DNA of 57,857 nucleotides, taken from the NCBI GenBank assembly GCA_023382675.1, contig JAHDWN010000039.1:1-57857 (forward strand). The letters are read 5' to 3'. The notes under the pieces were generated by a model. That model ran no database searches. It was not told the DNA's origin and saw only the letters and a program-made list of their open reading frames with translations. The stretch is from Anaerolineae bacterium. GTDB taxonomy: Bacteria; Chloroflexota; Anaerolineae; Aggregatilineales; Phototrophicaceae. Below, one piece after another: positions 17,485 to 31,015 of this stretch (its first letter is position 1; the number at the start of each line of letters is the position of its first letter). Both the position numbers and the translations under genes were made by a program.

Positions 17485-18051
17485 ATGAACACCTATGTGA
17501 TCCTTGTGCGCGGTATCAATGTCGGCGGCAAGAACAAAGTAACGATGGCGGAACTGAGACAACGCCTGGAAGAACTTGGCTTTTCCGATGTCATCACCTA
17601 CATTGCCAGTGGTAACGTCATCCTGAAATCCGACAAAGACGCGGATGAGATAAGAGCGCTGATCGAAGAGACCCTGCCTCAGATCTTCAAACTCGATGAT
17701 GAGACGGTCAAAGTGTTGGCGCTAACTCGCGATCAGTTCCAGACGGTCGTCGATAACAAGCCTGAAGGCTTCGGCGAGCAGCCAGACACCTATCACAGCG
17801 ACGCCATCTTTCTGATGGGCATTGAGTCGGCTGAGGCCATGCCGGTGTTCAGTCCGCGAGAGGGAGTCGATACAGTCTGGCCGGGCGAGGGCGTGATCTA
17901 CTCACAGCGGCTCAGCGCTCAACGTACCAAAAGCCGACTCAATAAGATCATGGCAACACCGGCCTACAAATCCATGACCATCCGTAACTGGAATACCACG
18001 ATAAAATTGCTGGAATTGCTGAGAGCAATTGACGCAGGGAGTGTAGATTAG
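17485..18051 (+). CDS. DUF1697 family protein
   Basis: The 188-residue cytoplasmic protein begins YVILVRGINVGGKNKVTMAEL and continues GFSDVITYIASGNVILKS, the defining opening of DUF1697. It ends with the conserved NWNTTIKLLELL. The family has no established biochemical function. The ATG has a GAGG site 9 bases upstream. It converges with the sugar permease gene, with only 42 bases between stops and no clear terminator. Confidence 0.9.
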   Translation: MNTYVILVRGINVGGKNKVTMAELRQRLEELGFSDVITYIASGNVILKSDKDADEIRALIEETLPQIFKLDDETVKVLALTRDQFQTVVDNKPEGFGEQPDTYHSDAIFLMGIESAEAMPVFSPREGVDTVWPGEGVIYSQRLSAQRTKSRLNKIMATPAYKSMTIRNWNTTIKLLELLRAIDAGSVD

Positions 18052-18093
18052 TCAGCGGCGAAATCGGAACCCCTAACCGAGCGCAACTCGCGG

Positions 18094-19005
18094 CTATTTG
18101 AAGCCGCTGTTGATGAAGCTCTGGATGAACTGGCGCTGAAAGATCAGGAAGACGATGAACAGCGGCGCGACAATGATCATGGTAGCCGCCATGATCAGAC
18201 TCCACTGCGCGCCGATGTCGGTGAGCTGGGTGAAGCGCAGCAAGCCCATCGTCAGCGGGCGCGATTTATCGCTGGTGACGACCAGCGGCCAGAGCAGCGA
18301 ATTCCAGTGAAAACTGACGCTGACCATGCCGAACGCGACCAGGGTCGCGCGCGTCGGTGGCAGGTAGATGTGCCGGAGCAGATGATGCCAGCGCGCGCCG
18401 TCGATCTCCGCCGATTCGACCAGCTCGCGCGGCACTTCCAGGAATGCCTGGCGCATCAGGAACGTCCCAAAGGCCGAGCCGAAATACGGGATGGCGATGG
18501 CGAGCGTCGTATCGTACAGCCCAAGCTGGCTGATGGTCATGAAGTTGGGCACGAGCAGGATCGCCGTCGGGATCATCAACTGGGTCAGGATCAGGTAGAA
18601 GAGCAGCCGCTTGCCGGGGAACTGGTACTGGACGAAGGCGAACGCCGCCAGCGTCACGGTGACGATCTGCACGGCTAGCGTCATCAGCACGTATTCGAGC
18701 GTGTTGCCGTAATACGACCGGCTGAGGCCGCCATCTTCGATGTGAGGGAAGAACGGCGCCAGATCGACAGCCCGCTGGTAGCTCTCCAGCGAGACGCCGC
18801 GATCGCTGAACCAGACGTCGCCCTGTCCCAGCGAATCCGCGGGCGGGCGGAAGGAGACGACGATTGTCCAGATGATCGGCACTGCCCAGAGCACCGCCAG
18901 CACAATCGTCAGACTGTTGACGAGCCAGATGCCCCAGCGGGCGCGCCGCCAGGGCAGGCGCACCGTCGTGCTCGCGGCACGGGCCACACTGACACTATCG
19001 CTCAT
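18094..19005 (-). CDS. Carbohydrate ABC transporter permease, MalG-type
   Basis: Inner-membrane permease of 303 residues with six likely helices. It carries the cytoplasmic EAA loop (ELVESAEIDGARWHHLLRHI, then YLP) that docks on the transporter ATPase. It is the last gene of a three-gene operon, and its ATG overlaps the end of the MalF-type gene by 11 bases. The sequence matches the carbohydrate CUT1 permease pattern (VPNFMTISQLGLYDT, FGTFLMRQAFLEVP). No ATPase is encoded here. CUT1 importers often share a single MsmX/UgpC-like ATPase encoded elsewhere. The sugar is unknown. Confidence 0.92.
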   Translation of the reverse strand: MSDSVSVARAASTTVRLPWRRARWGIWLVNSLTIVLAVLWAVPIIWTIVVSFRPPADSLGQGDVWFSDRGVSLESYQRAVDLAPFFPHIEDGGLSRSYYGNTLEYVLMTLAVQIVTVTLAAFAFVQYQFPGKRLLFYLILTQLMIPTAILLVPNFMTISQLGLYDTTLAIAIPYFGSAFGTFLMRQAFLEVPRELVESAEIDGARWHHLLRHIYLPPTRATLVAFGMVSVSFHWNSLLWPLVVTSDKSRPLTMGLLRFTQLTDIGAQWSLIMAATMIIVAPLFIVFLIFQRQFIQSFINSGFK

Positions 19006-19984
19006 CAGACCCTCGCTCGGATAAGAAGAAGTTGCTCAGGGTAAAGATCAGCAGCACCAGGATCATGACGACGGTGAGCGCGTTGGCAAAACCGTAGTTG
19101 CCGAGCACAAACCGCTGCTTGTAGATCTCGTAGAGCAGGAGATCGGCCTCGCCGGTGACCAGCTCGTTGGTCAGCACCAGCGCATGATCGATGTTCTGGA
19201 AAGCGGTGATGATGGCGACGACGCTGACGAAGAGTGTCGTGCGGCGCAGCAGCGGCAGGGTGATGCGAAACATCTTGGTCAACCAATTCGCCCCGTCGAG
19301 ATCCGCCGCTTCGTAAACATCCTGCGGCAGGCTTTGCAGCCCGGCCAGATAGAAGATCATGAAGTAGCCGGCGTTTTTCCAGATCGAGACGATCATCAGC
19401 GCCCACAGACCGAGATCGCGGTTGATGATCCAGTTCTCCTGCCCAGTGTAGCCGAGCAGCCGCAGTGCGACATTCCAGAGACCGTAATCCGGCGTGAAGA
19501 AGAAAAGCCAGATCGTCGCGGCGCTGACCAGCGGCAGCATCGTTGGATAGAAGAAGGCCACGCGCGCGATGCCGATCCAGCGCAGCGAGCGGTTCACGAG
19601 CACGGCGAAAGCAAACGCCAACAACATCGTCACCGGCACGGTGATGATCGTGTACACGAGCGTATTGCGCATGACCTGGAAGAAGGTTTCGCCCTCTGAC
19701 GTCGAAGGATCGAGCATCGCGCGGAAATAGGCCAGGCCGACCTCGTGCGGTCCGCGAATACTGCGGCTGGCCTCTTCGACACCCGGCAGGTTGAGATCCG
19801 TCATCTGCGTCCGATTGGGGCGGTTCGGGTGATAGTATTCCTGGCTGGCGCGAAAAACGCTCAGGGTGGGATAGATCGTAAACAGGATAACAAAAATGAA
19901 CGTCGGCAGAATGAGCAAGTAGGGCGGAAGATTGATCTTCTTACCGCGCTCGTTTGGCGCAAATATTCGCGCAACACTCGTCAT
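18995..19984 (-). CDS. Carbohydrate ABC transporter permease, MalF-type
   Basis: Partner permease of 329 residues with about six helices. It has the start YLLILPTFIFVILFTIYP and the EAA loop DVYEAADLDGANWLTKMFRI followed by TLP. The ATG at 19984 has a GGAG site 5 bases upstream. An in-frame extension to 20062 would run through a palindrome and is rejected. A periplasmic stretch between helices 1 and 2 mentions no known domain. It lies between the binding-protein and MalG-type genes, so the three form one sugar-uptake operon. Confidence 0.92.
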   Translation of the reverse strand: MTSVARIFAPNERGKKINLPPYLLILPTFIFVILFTIYPTLSVFRASQEYYHPNRPNRTQMTDLNLPGVEEASRSIRGPHEVGLAYFRAMLDPSTSEGETFFQVMRNTLVYTIITVPVTMLLAFAFAVLVNRSLRWIGIARVAFFYPTMLPLVSAATIWLFFFTPDYGLWNVALRLLGYTGQENWIINRDLGLWALMIVSIWKNAGYFMIFYLAGLQSLPQDVYEAADLDGANWLTKMFRITLPLLRRTTLFVSVVAIITAFQNIDHALVLTNELVTGEADLLLYEIYKQRFVLGNYGFANALTVVMILVLLIFTLSNFFLSERGSDER

Positions 19985-20022
19985 GGAGTCTCCAAAGAAA
20001 TGGGTGCGATGGCGGGGTTTGT

Positions 20023-20043
20023 GGGCGACCCAGCGGGTCGCCC
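20023..20043. repeat. Triplet-loop palindrome inside the ABC operon
   Basis: Nine-base arms GGGCGACCC and GGGTCGCCC pair perfectly around the loop AGC. It sits between the solute-binding-protein gene and the first permease gene. In the transcript it could stabilise the upstream message, which would raise binding-protein level relative to permeases. This is a common arrangement in import operons, but here it is inference. Confidence 0.75.
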
Positions 20044-20107
20044 CTACAACCTGTCCGATCAATCTTATCGTTGTGTCAGACCCCCGCCATCTATGTCCCT
20101 GCTGTAA

Positions 20108-21382
20108 CTATTTGAAGATGCTGAGGATCTGGTCGGCCTGTTCTTGCGCGGCGGCCATCGCGGCTGCCGGTTCCAGCTCACCGTTCAGGACGGCCAGGAT
20201 CTCGGCATGGAAGACATCACGGACATCGCCCAGCGACTGCACCGAGAATTCGCGCGCAGCGAAATCGACCGAGGCACGCGCTTCGTCGGCCTGCGGGTTG
20301 GCGCCGGCATATTCTTTCCAGGCGTCGAGGTCGAAGCCGCTGCTACGGGTGTTATAGTAGCCGGTCTGGATGCTCCAGTCGACCGTGCGTTCCGGCTGCG
20401 TCAGCCATTCGACGAAGGCCCAGGTCGCCTGCGCGGTCGCGTCATCGATGCCAGCAGTCATGTAAAGGTTGCCGCCGCCGGTCACGGTGTACTGGCCGCC
20501 GTCTTTGCCGGGGATGCCCATCACGCCGACGGTGAAATCAGCGTTGTCGAGAATGGTGCGCATGGAGCCGCTGCTGTGAACGATCATCGCTGCCGCGCCA
20601 TCCACCAGCGCGCCGGGGGCATCACCCCAGTTGCTCTGAACGCCGACGGGTGTGGCGTGATAGACGTTATAGAGATCGACCCAGTATTGCAGGGCATCGA
20701 CCACCGCGGGGGTGTCGAAGAAGACTTCGACATCGCTGTCGGAGACAATGTTCTCGCCCGCGCCCGCCACAAATGGCTGGAAGACCCAATACGGCCAGCT
20801 ATTCGGCACGAGGATGCCCTGGCGGCTATCGGTCGTCAGCGCCTGAGCAGCGGTTGCCAGTTCTTCCCAGTTGCTGGGCACGGCCAGACCGGCCTCGGTC
20901 AGCAGGTCGGCATTGTAATAGAGCAGAACGGTCGAGCGCTGGAACGGAATGCCGTACAACTCCTGCGTGCCGTCGCCGTCATAGTCGTAGTAGCTGTTGG
21001 ACAACCAGGTGGGTGTGAAGTCCGCCAGGTATTCCTCGGACGCATAGCCATCGAGCGGCTGGATAACCTCGGCATTGCGCAGGTCATAGATGTCCGTTGC
21101 CAGCATGATCGCGAGCGCGGGCAGTTCGCCGCCGCCTTCCGCCACGGTCAGCAGGCGGTTCTTGACATCGCCGTAGCCGCCTTCGAATGACCAGACGACT
21201 TCGACGTTCGGATTGTCCGCCATGTAGGCGTCCGCGTACCCCTGAAGAATTTCAGTGATCGGGCTGTCTACCGCTATCGGGAAATAGATTTCGACCTTGA
21301 CTGAATCCTGTGCCGATGCACCCGTGACCGCGATTACCAACAGGAACAACGCTAACAGTAAGCTTAACGAGCGACTCTTCAT
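20108..21382 (-). CDS. Extracellular sugar-binding protein of an ABC importer
   Basis: Family 1 solute-binding protein of 424 residues. It has an N-terminal signal peptide (SLSLLLALFLLVIAVTGASA, cleavage near residue 24) and no lipobox cysteine at that site. The mature part has the usual features: a VEIYFPIAVDSP opening strand, GIPFQRSTVLLYYNADLLTEAGL for the hinge region, and WAFVEWLTQPE near the end. It captures sugar outside the membrane for the two permeases downstream. A GGAGG ribosome site precedes the ATG by 7 bases. It is the first gene of the operon, and a palindrome follows it. Confidence 0.92.
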   Translation of the reverse strand: MKSRSLSLLLALFLLVIAVTGASAQDSVKVEIYFPIAVDSPITEILQGYADAYMADNPNVEVVWSFEGGYGDVKNRLLTVAEGGGELPALAIMLATDIYDLRNAEVIQPLDGYASEEYLADFTPTWLSNSYYDYDGDGTQELYGIPFQRSTVLLYYNADLLTEAGLAVPSNWEELATAAQALTTDSRQGILVPNSWPYWVFQPFVAGAGENIVSDSDVEVFFDTPAVVDALQYWVDLYNVYHATPVGVQSNWGDAPGALVDGAAAMIVHSSGSMRTILDNADFTVGVMGIPGKDGGQYTVTGGGNLYMTAGIDDATAQATWAFVEWLTQPERTVDWSIQTGYYNTRSSGFDLDAWKEYAGANPQADEARASVDFAAREFSVQSLGDVRDVFHAEILAVLNGELEPAAAMAAAQEQADQILSIFK

Positions 21383-21629
21383 GCTTGAACCTCCGCAGAT
21401 TCAATGATTGGGTAACGTGGTTGCTGCGACGTGATTATGCCAAGGGGAGTAGTATGCCGCGTCTTCAGTGTAGTGGCAATCAATTGCGATGGGGTTTAAT
21501 CGAGTTGCGGCGGGTTCCTAACGTCACCACTGTCACGACCATTGGTACGCATCAGCAGGCCGGTTTCAAGGCGCGCCGAAATCGGGGTATAGTAAGGGTG
21601 CCACTATCCGGAGATCAGCATAGAGACGT

Positions 21630-23468
21630 ATGGCGAAGAGCGTATTCATCAGCTCAACCTCTCAAGATTTGCAGGAGCACCGCGAGGCGGTCAACCGGGC
21701 GATCCGGCGCCTGCGTTTGATGCCGGTCGATATGGTTGATTTTGGCAGCCAGCCGGGTGGCGCGGTCAACGTCAGCGTTGATGAAGTGCGGCGCGCCGAT
21801 TATTTCGTCGGCGTGATCGCCCATCGCTACGGCTACGTGCCGGAAGGCGCAGAAAAATCCGTCACCGAGCAGGAATACGATTACGCCGTCAAGTTGAACA
21901 AGCCGCGCCTGATGTACGTCGTCGATCCGGCGTATGCCTGGGACGCGGACAAGATCGAGCAGGACGAGGTTGCTCAGCGACGGCTCGCAGCTTTCAAGGC
22001 CAAGATCGAAAAGTACGAAGTTCGCAGCCTGTTCACGACGCCGGAAGACCTGGCGGCGCAGGTGACGACCGACCTGGCGAAGATCGACGACAGGCAGAGC
22101 CAGCGCGCGTTCATTGTGCGCGTGCTGGCAGGCGCGGTCGGGCTGGTGGCGCTGCTGGCGCTGGCGTTGTTCTTGACGCCGTCTCTGCGCAGCGGCGTGC
22201 TGGAGACGCTGGGCCTGGCCCCGGCGACGCCGACGCCCGTGCCGCTGCCTGCCGCCGATTTCAACGTCGTAGTGGCCGGGTTCGCCGAGCAGCAGGCAGA
22301 TGGGCAGATCGCCATCTCGCAGACGGCCAACGACGTGAGCGATCTGGTCTATGCCTCGCTGGAACAACTGCCGAGCATCGACAACCTGCGCGGCTGGCGC
22401 GATCCCGGCGTGGCGCACATCGCCGATGCTGACATCACCGCGCGCAGCCAGCAGGCGGCGCAGCTTGCCAGCGCCTTCAATGCTGACATCGTCGTTTATG
22501 GCATCGTTCAGGGCGGCGACGTGTACGACGTGTTCAAGCCGGAGCTGTACGTCAGCGCGCCGTTTGCCGCCTTCGCGCCGGACATTGCCGGAGTCAACCA
22601 ACTGAACGAGGTCGAATTCCTGCGAGGCATGGATGCGCAGCCCGATACGTTCCCGGCAGAAGTCAGCACGATTCGCGCGCTGCTCAACGGCCTGGGCCTG
22701 TATTTCACCGGGCGCTTCGACGAGGCGCGCGAGGTCTTCAACAGCGCGGCTGAGGCAGCGGATGATCCCTACGTGCTCTATCTGTACGCGGGCAACGCGG
22801 CCTCGCGCCAGCCGGACTACGCCGCTGCACTTGAATTCTATGGCGAGGCGCTCGCTGCGCATCCGAACGCCGGGCGCGGCCTGATTGGGCGGGGATCAGC
22901 GCTGTTCGGCATGGCGAACGAAGCTGCGCGAGCGAGGCGCGTCGCCTATGATCCGGCTCTGACGCTGGGCGAGCGCGTCACCTGTGCCTCGCCGCCGGAT
23001 GAAGCGCCGCAGCTGCTGGCGCTGCACGCGCTAACGTGTTACGCCGCTGCCTCTGGTTCGACCGAAGCGCCCGCCGCTGCCGACATCGACGTGAAAGTGC
23101 CGTTCGCCCAGGCGCAGGTGTATCTGTTTCTGTCGCTGATCGGCGGCGATTACTGGGATGCGGCGCTGGAAAACCTGACGACCGTCATCGACCTGTACGA
23201 CGCGGCCAGCGCCGACCGGCAGGCGCGCACGCGGCAGCTTGCCGCTCATGCCCATGCCTGGTCGGGCTTGCGGCTGATCAGCATCGACGCCGCGAACCCG
23301 GAGTCGCTGCGGGCAGCCGTGACGGAGTATGACGAGGCCATCGCGCTGCTCGACGCCGATGTTAACCGCCAGTACAACCGCCAGTGGATCGACCTCTACC
23401 AGCAGCAGGTGGATGCGATCCGCGCGCGGCTGTCGACACCGACCGCCGAAGCGACATTGGGAGGATGA
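21630..23468 (+). CDS. DUF4062 membrane protein with TPR-like extracytoplasmic part
   Basis: The 612-residue protein starts with a DUF4062 domain (residues 1-155: KSVFISSTSQDLQEHREAV, RADYFVGVIAHRYGYVPEG, SVTEQEYDYAV), a TIR-like fold found in signalling and conflict proteins. A single membrane helix follows at about 163-183, then a Pro/Thr linker. The region after the linker contains TPR-like units around residues 355-440 (YFTGRFDEAREVFNSAAEA, YAAALEFYGEALAAHPNAG). Only 32 bases separate it from a secreted protein gene, suggesting one transcript. The topology, with an intracellular DUF4062 and an outside repeat region, would suit a transmembrane sensor, but this is inference. Confidence 0.8.
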   Translation: MAKSVFISSTSQDLQEHREAVNRAIRRLRLMPVDMVDFGSQPGGAVNVSVDEVRRADYFVGVIAHRYGYVPEGAEKSVTEQEYDYAVKLNKPRLMYVVDPAYAWDADKIEQDEVAQRRLAAFKAKIEKYEVRSLFTTPEDLAAQVTTDLAKIDDRQSQRAFIVRVLAGAVGLVALLALALFLTPSLRSGVLETLGLAPATPTPVPLPAADFNVVVAGFAEQQADGQIAISQTANDVSDLVYASLEQLPSIDNLRGWRDPGVAHIADADITARSQQAAQLASAFNADIVVYGIVQGGDVYDVFKPELYVSAPFAAFAPDIAGVNQLNEVEFLRGMDAQPDTFPAEVSTIRALLNGLGLYFTGRFDEAREVFNSAAEAADDPYVLYLYAGNAASRQPDYAAALEFYGEALAAHPNAGRGLIGRGSALFGMANEAARARRVAYDPALTLGERVTCASPPDEAPQLLALHALTCYAAASGSTEAPAAADIDVKVPFAQAQVYLFLSLIGGDYWDAALENLTTVIDLYDAASADRQARTRQLAAHAHAWSGLRLISIDAANPESLRAAVTEYDEAIALLDADVNRQYNRQWIDLYQQQVDAIRARLSTPTAEATLGG

Positions 23469-23500
23469 ACCACGCCGCCAATCGAATACAGGAGTAGACC

Positions 23501-24964
23501 ATGCAGAGAAAGCTTTCTTCGCTGTTCTTGATCGTGCCGTTATTGCTTATGTTCGCCCTGACGCTGCCGGCCCAGGCGCAAGCGCCGTGCTCGAACGCGC
23601 CCGCGCCGCAGTTGAGCGTGGGTGGCTTCGGACGGGTGATCGACCTGAACGGAATGTCTCAGTACAGCGGCAACCCGTATGTGAACCGCTACCTGAATCT
23701 GCGTGCGAACGCCGCGCATGAATTTTATGGTGTTGCCTTAAGCGAAGACGATCCCTCCTGGCGTCACGACTTCAGCGGCGATCCGCTGGTATTCGTGACG
23801 GAAGGGCCGGTGTGCCTGGACGGTGTGAATATGTGGCGCGTGGAGGCCAGCGACGGGACTGCCAACGTCTGGGTGCCCGAAACGGCCGGTAATCGCTACG
23901 TGATCGAACCGGCGGCGGGTCAGGTGAGCAGCGCACCGGCGTATACACCCGCGCGCGTCGTGCTGAGCCAGGTCGCGCCGGATCTGGTGGTCGATGGCCT
24001 GGCACAGCTTTCGTTCGGCGGGCTGGGCGGCGGCGGCGAAGGCCTGCCGTTCTATGATGGCGAGGCGACGGTCGGTGAGTTATACGACTTCGTCTTGAGC
24101 GTTTATCCGCCCGGCACGCTGGTGGATGTGACACTGCGCAGTCCCGAAGGCGCAAGTCTCGCGGCGAGTCAGGAGTATGCGTGGCAGGATACCGGTACGC
24201 CGGTGAGCTACGTGACCGCCCGCACACCCGCCTATCCAGGATTGGCGACGGGGATCTGGACGGTGGAACTGCGTGGTGATGGCGAGACGCGCCGCATTGC
24301 CTATCGCTTGCGCCAGCCCGACTCGCCGGCCATCACCCCGGCCTGCGACCGCACCGAGCCAACGATCTACGTCAGCGGCTTGCGGCCCAACGAGACGATC
24401 ACGCTGGCGCAAGTCGAACTCAACGACCTGTCGGTTAACGATGATTTCCAGCAGAGCTTCGAGGTCGTCAATCGCTGGCGCTTGCAGGCCGACAGCCAGG
24501 GCACGCTGGTAATCGTCGATTTCAAGCCCTACGTCCGGCCAGTCGCGCCGGGGAGCGACCAGGAGCGCTTCTGGGGCATCGAGTCCGCCGGTGGCTCATG
24601 GATGGACGATCAATCGTATGAATCGGTCTTCCTCAGAATCAACGCCGAGTGGGATTGCTATTCGTCACAGGTCGGGGTACCGCCAAGCTCAATCTGGAGC
24701 TTCGGCAGCGATCTGCCGGCGCGCCTGACTGCTGGCGACCGCGCGCGCGTGGTGCCTGGCGATGCTAACAATGTACGCGACCAGCCTTCGACCTCCGGCG
24801 CGCGCATCGGACAGGTTCCCGGCGGCGCAGAGTTCCTGGTGCTGGATGGACCGGCCTTCGGCGATGATCTGCGCTGGTGGCTGATCGAGTACAACGGCTT
24901 GATCGGGTGGACGGTCGAGGGACAGGGGACGGAATACTGGTTGGAGCCGCTCTCAGTGCGGTGA
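23501..24964 (+). CDS. Secreted protein with SH3-like domains
   Basis: The 487-residue product has a signal peptide (LSSLFLIVPLLLMFALTLPA, cleavage near AQA at 27). It contains an SH3b-like region near the N-terminus (RYLNLRANAAHEFYGVAL through DGTANVWVPE) and a clearer bacterial SH3 at about 410-480 (NVRDQPSTSGARIGQVPGGA and LIEYNGLIGWTVEG). The middle region is beta-rich and unrecognised. SH3b domains commonly bind cell-wall peptides or mediate surface adhesion. Its position just downstream of the DUF4062 membrane protein suggests a joint extracytoplasmic role. The AGGAG ribosome site is well placed. Confidence 0.8.
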   Translation: MQRKLSSLFLIVPLLLMFALTLPAQAQAPCSNAPAPQLSVGGFGRVIDLNGMSQYSGNPYVNRYLNLRANAAHEFYGVALSEDDPSWRHDFSGDPLVFVTEGPVCLDGVNMWRVEASDGTANVWVPETAGNRYVIEPAAGQVSSAPAYTPARVVLSQVAPDLVVDGLAQLSFGGLGGGGEGLPFYDGEATVGELYDFVLSVYPPGTLVDVTLRSPEGASLAASQEYAWQDTGTPVSYVTARTPAYPGLATGIWTVELRGDGETRRIAYRLRQPDSPAITPACDRTEPTIYVSGLRPNETITLAQVELNDLSVNDDFQQSFEVVNRWRLQADSQGTLVIVDFKPYVRPVAPGSDQERFWGIESAGGSWMDDQSYESVFLRINAEWDCYSSQVGVPPSSIWSFGSDLPARLTAGDRARVVPGDANNVRDQPSTSGARIGQVPGGAEFLVLDGPAFGDDLRWWLIEYNGLIGWTVEGQGTEYWLEPLSVR

Positions 24965-25415
24965 GGGTGCCTGAGAGTACACGGTGAGACAGTTATAGAT
25001 GATAGGATGTGCGGCTTGGATATGGCTGATCTTGACCGCTTTCGTCGCCGACCGATCAATCGGTCGGCTAACGAACATCAAGCACACTCAAGGTGCTCGA
25101 CCAGCAGATCCCATCCAAGAGCAGTGTAACGAAGCATCTTCAGCATGCTTGATTTGATCTAGCCGACGGGTTGACCCGTCGGCGAACAGCATACTAACGC
25201 TACCGCTCCATTTGATCCTATCAAATCTAACAGGATAATCCATCAGTCCTCGCCTCAGTTGGGCTGTGCATAGAGCGGGATATGTGGGGGTTGGCGCTGC
25301 CAGCCCCTTTTCGATTCTTTTGGATAGGACTTCCGTACTAATTGTGTCGAAAAAAGCCACTCTCTGGACGTTGATAGGCATCTCGCAGGAATACTTACCG
25401 AGGGGGATACCACCT
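24965..25415. repeat. Non-coding stretch with an array of palindromes
   Basis: No convincing gene is present in these 451 bases. They hold several unrelated palindromes: GCCGACCGAT-CA-ATCGGTCGGC at 25047-25068; AGCAC(A)CT-CA-AGGTGCT at 25081-25097; AAGCAT..ATGCTT at 25132-25150; and GCCGACGGGT-TG-ACCCGTCGGC at 25162-25183. Arm sequences differ but each is highly self-complementary. The spacing is irregular and the arms are not repeated, so this is not a CRISPR array. It resembles the composite elements near 37.6, 41.9, 54.3 and 57.2 kb. Confidence 0.75.
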
Positions 25416-25625
25416 ATGGCACCCGATCACGACCCGTTACATGATGCTTATTATCTGCTGGCGTCCAGCAGAGTGCCGCGCAAGCAGCCAGAAGGGCAAC
25501 TGCGCCCACCGCCGTATGATCCGAACGATCCGCGCTTTGTCCGGCGCGTCCGGCGTCTGCCACATAAAGCCGCCCTCATCCCAGCCATTTTGATCACCCG
25601 CATTTTTGCGCAGTTCTTTCTCTGA
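25416..25625 (+). CDS. Small hypothetical protein
   Basis: The 69-residue product is Pro/Arg-rich in the middle (RPPPYDPNDPRFVRRVRR) and hydrophobic at the end (ALIPAILITRIFAQFFL), possibly a membrane anchor. I do not recognise it. A GGGGG ribosome site 9 bases before the ATG supports translation. The longer frame from 25266 lacks one and runs into the palindrome zone. It is uncertain, as no homologue can be checked here. Confidence 0.4.
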   Translation: MAPDHDPLHDAYYLLASSRVPRKQPEGQLRPPPYDPNDPRFVRRVRRLPHKAALIPAILITRIFAQFFL

Positions 25626-25838
25626 TCGCTTTCTTCGCCGCAACCGCAGACAAAAGACGCATAACAGAGCAGCCGGGCGCTGGCGGATTTCCGTTGCGAA
25701 GTTGATACGCGCGGAGCTACCCAGACCCAACGGCCGCCTTCGCTCTGCCGCTGTCGCAGCCCGGAGCAGTTCGAGCTAGGATTCATTCTATCTTCTCCCG
25801 GACTTCGCCCAGTCGGGATGGCGCTAAAGAGGTTAAGT

Positions 25839-26060
25839 ATGCGGAGAATATGGGCGGATTTCAATTCGATGACCGCGGATCGAAGTCGAGTCTATATTGC
25901 CAATCCTGAAGTCGTGAAATCACTGAGCGTTGGCGAAAGAGTGGTGCTATATGAGCCTGACGATTTTGAAGTTGAGGCCACCATTGAACTTCAGTCAGAT
26001 GCTGGTGAGCACGATTTCTGGTGCGGCGTAATTCACTGGGATACATTGCGCGATCTGTAG
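25839..26060 (+). CDS. Small conserved-looking hypothetical protein
   Basis: The 73-residue product opens MRRIWADFNSMTADRSRVYI and continues with GERVVLYEPDDFEVEATIEL. This looks like a compact beta-barrel-like protein; I have seen similar openings in uncharacterised small bacterial proteins. An AGAGG site lies 6 bases upstream of this ATG, which I prefer over one 21 bases earlier. Composition is less GC-rich than the neighbours. Function is unknown. Confidence 0.55.
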   Translation: MRRIWADFNSMTADRSRVYIANPEVVKSLSVGERVVLYEPDDFEVEATIELQSDAGEHDFWCGVIHWDTLRDL

Positions 26061-26150
26061 GTCGATTACAATCTGACAGGATGAAAATAGATCGGGTTTT
26101 AGGTTCACAAGGCTCGTTAGGGCACAGGAGCTAGGCAAGTCTGGTCTACC

Positions 26151-26185
26151 AAACAAAAAGAGGCCTGGCACAGGGCCAGACCTCT
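26151..26185 (-). terminator. Intrinsic terminator of rpoC
   Basis: On the minus strand an 11-base stem, AGAGGTCTGGC with GCCAGGCCTCT (one G-U pair), closes a five-base loop. TTTTTGTTT follows immediately. It starts 26 bases after the rpoC stop. Confidence 0.9.
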
Positions 26186-26210
26186 CATGAGCTTGCCGGT
26201 GAGCAGCGCG

Positions 26211-30791
<4,581 letters not shown>

Positions 30792-30909
30792 GGCGTATCC
30801 TCCTCTGTGACTCGTCTGCTTCGCGACGGGTGCGCTAACGAGATAGGTTGTAAGGGTCTACTTTTCGAATTGGGCGGAGTACAGGCGATCGTCGATGCCC
30901 AGCGACGAC

Positions 30910-30940
30910 AAAAAAGCGAAAAGGAACCATTTCCCTTCGC
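30910..30940 (-). terminator. Terminator-like hairpin in the rpoC leader (possible attenuator)
   Basis: On the minus strand GCGAAGGGAA pairs with TTCCTTTTCGC (10 pairs, one bulge, one G-U) around the loop ATGG and is followed directly by six Ts. It lies about 39 bases after the predicted start of transcription and about 120 bases before the rpoC start codon. It could cut off transcription early in response to polymerase level. No leader peptide is evident. Confidence 0.6.
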
Positions 30941-30978
30941 TTGCGATTGGGTGACGGGATCAAAACATAGTCATACGT

Positions 30979-31015
30979 ACCGAGTATTATAAACAACTCG
31001 GTCGCGGGCTGTCAA
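30979..31015 (-). promoter_or_regulatory. rpoC promoter with overlapping inverted repeat
   Basis: Reading the minus strand, TTGACA (31010-31015) and TATAAT (30986-30991) are both perfect sigma-70 hexamers with an 18-base spacer. The ten bases around the -10 box are enclosed by a perfect inverted repeat, ACCGAGT at 30979-30985 and ACTCGGT at 30996-31002. A further direct copy of CGTACCGAGT lies at 31080-31089. Such sites suggest a repressor that blocks the -10 and start region. The regulator is unknown. The rest of the 422-base gap to the next gene holds the leader hairpin and no protein-coding sequence that I can support. Confidence 0.8.

Noticed and set aside
24965-25415. Possible CRISPR array
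   Set aside because: Palindromes differ from each other, spacing is irregular and no identical repeat-spacer pattern exists. No cas gene is present.
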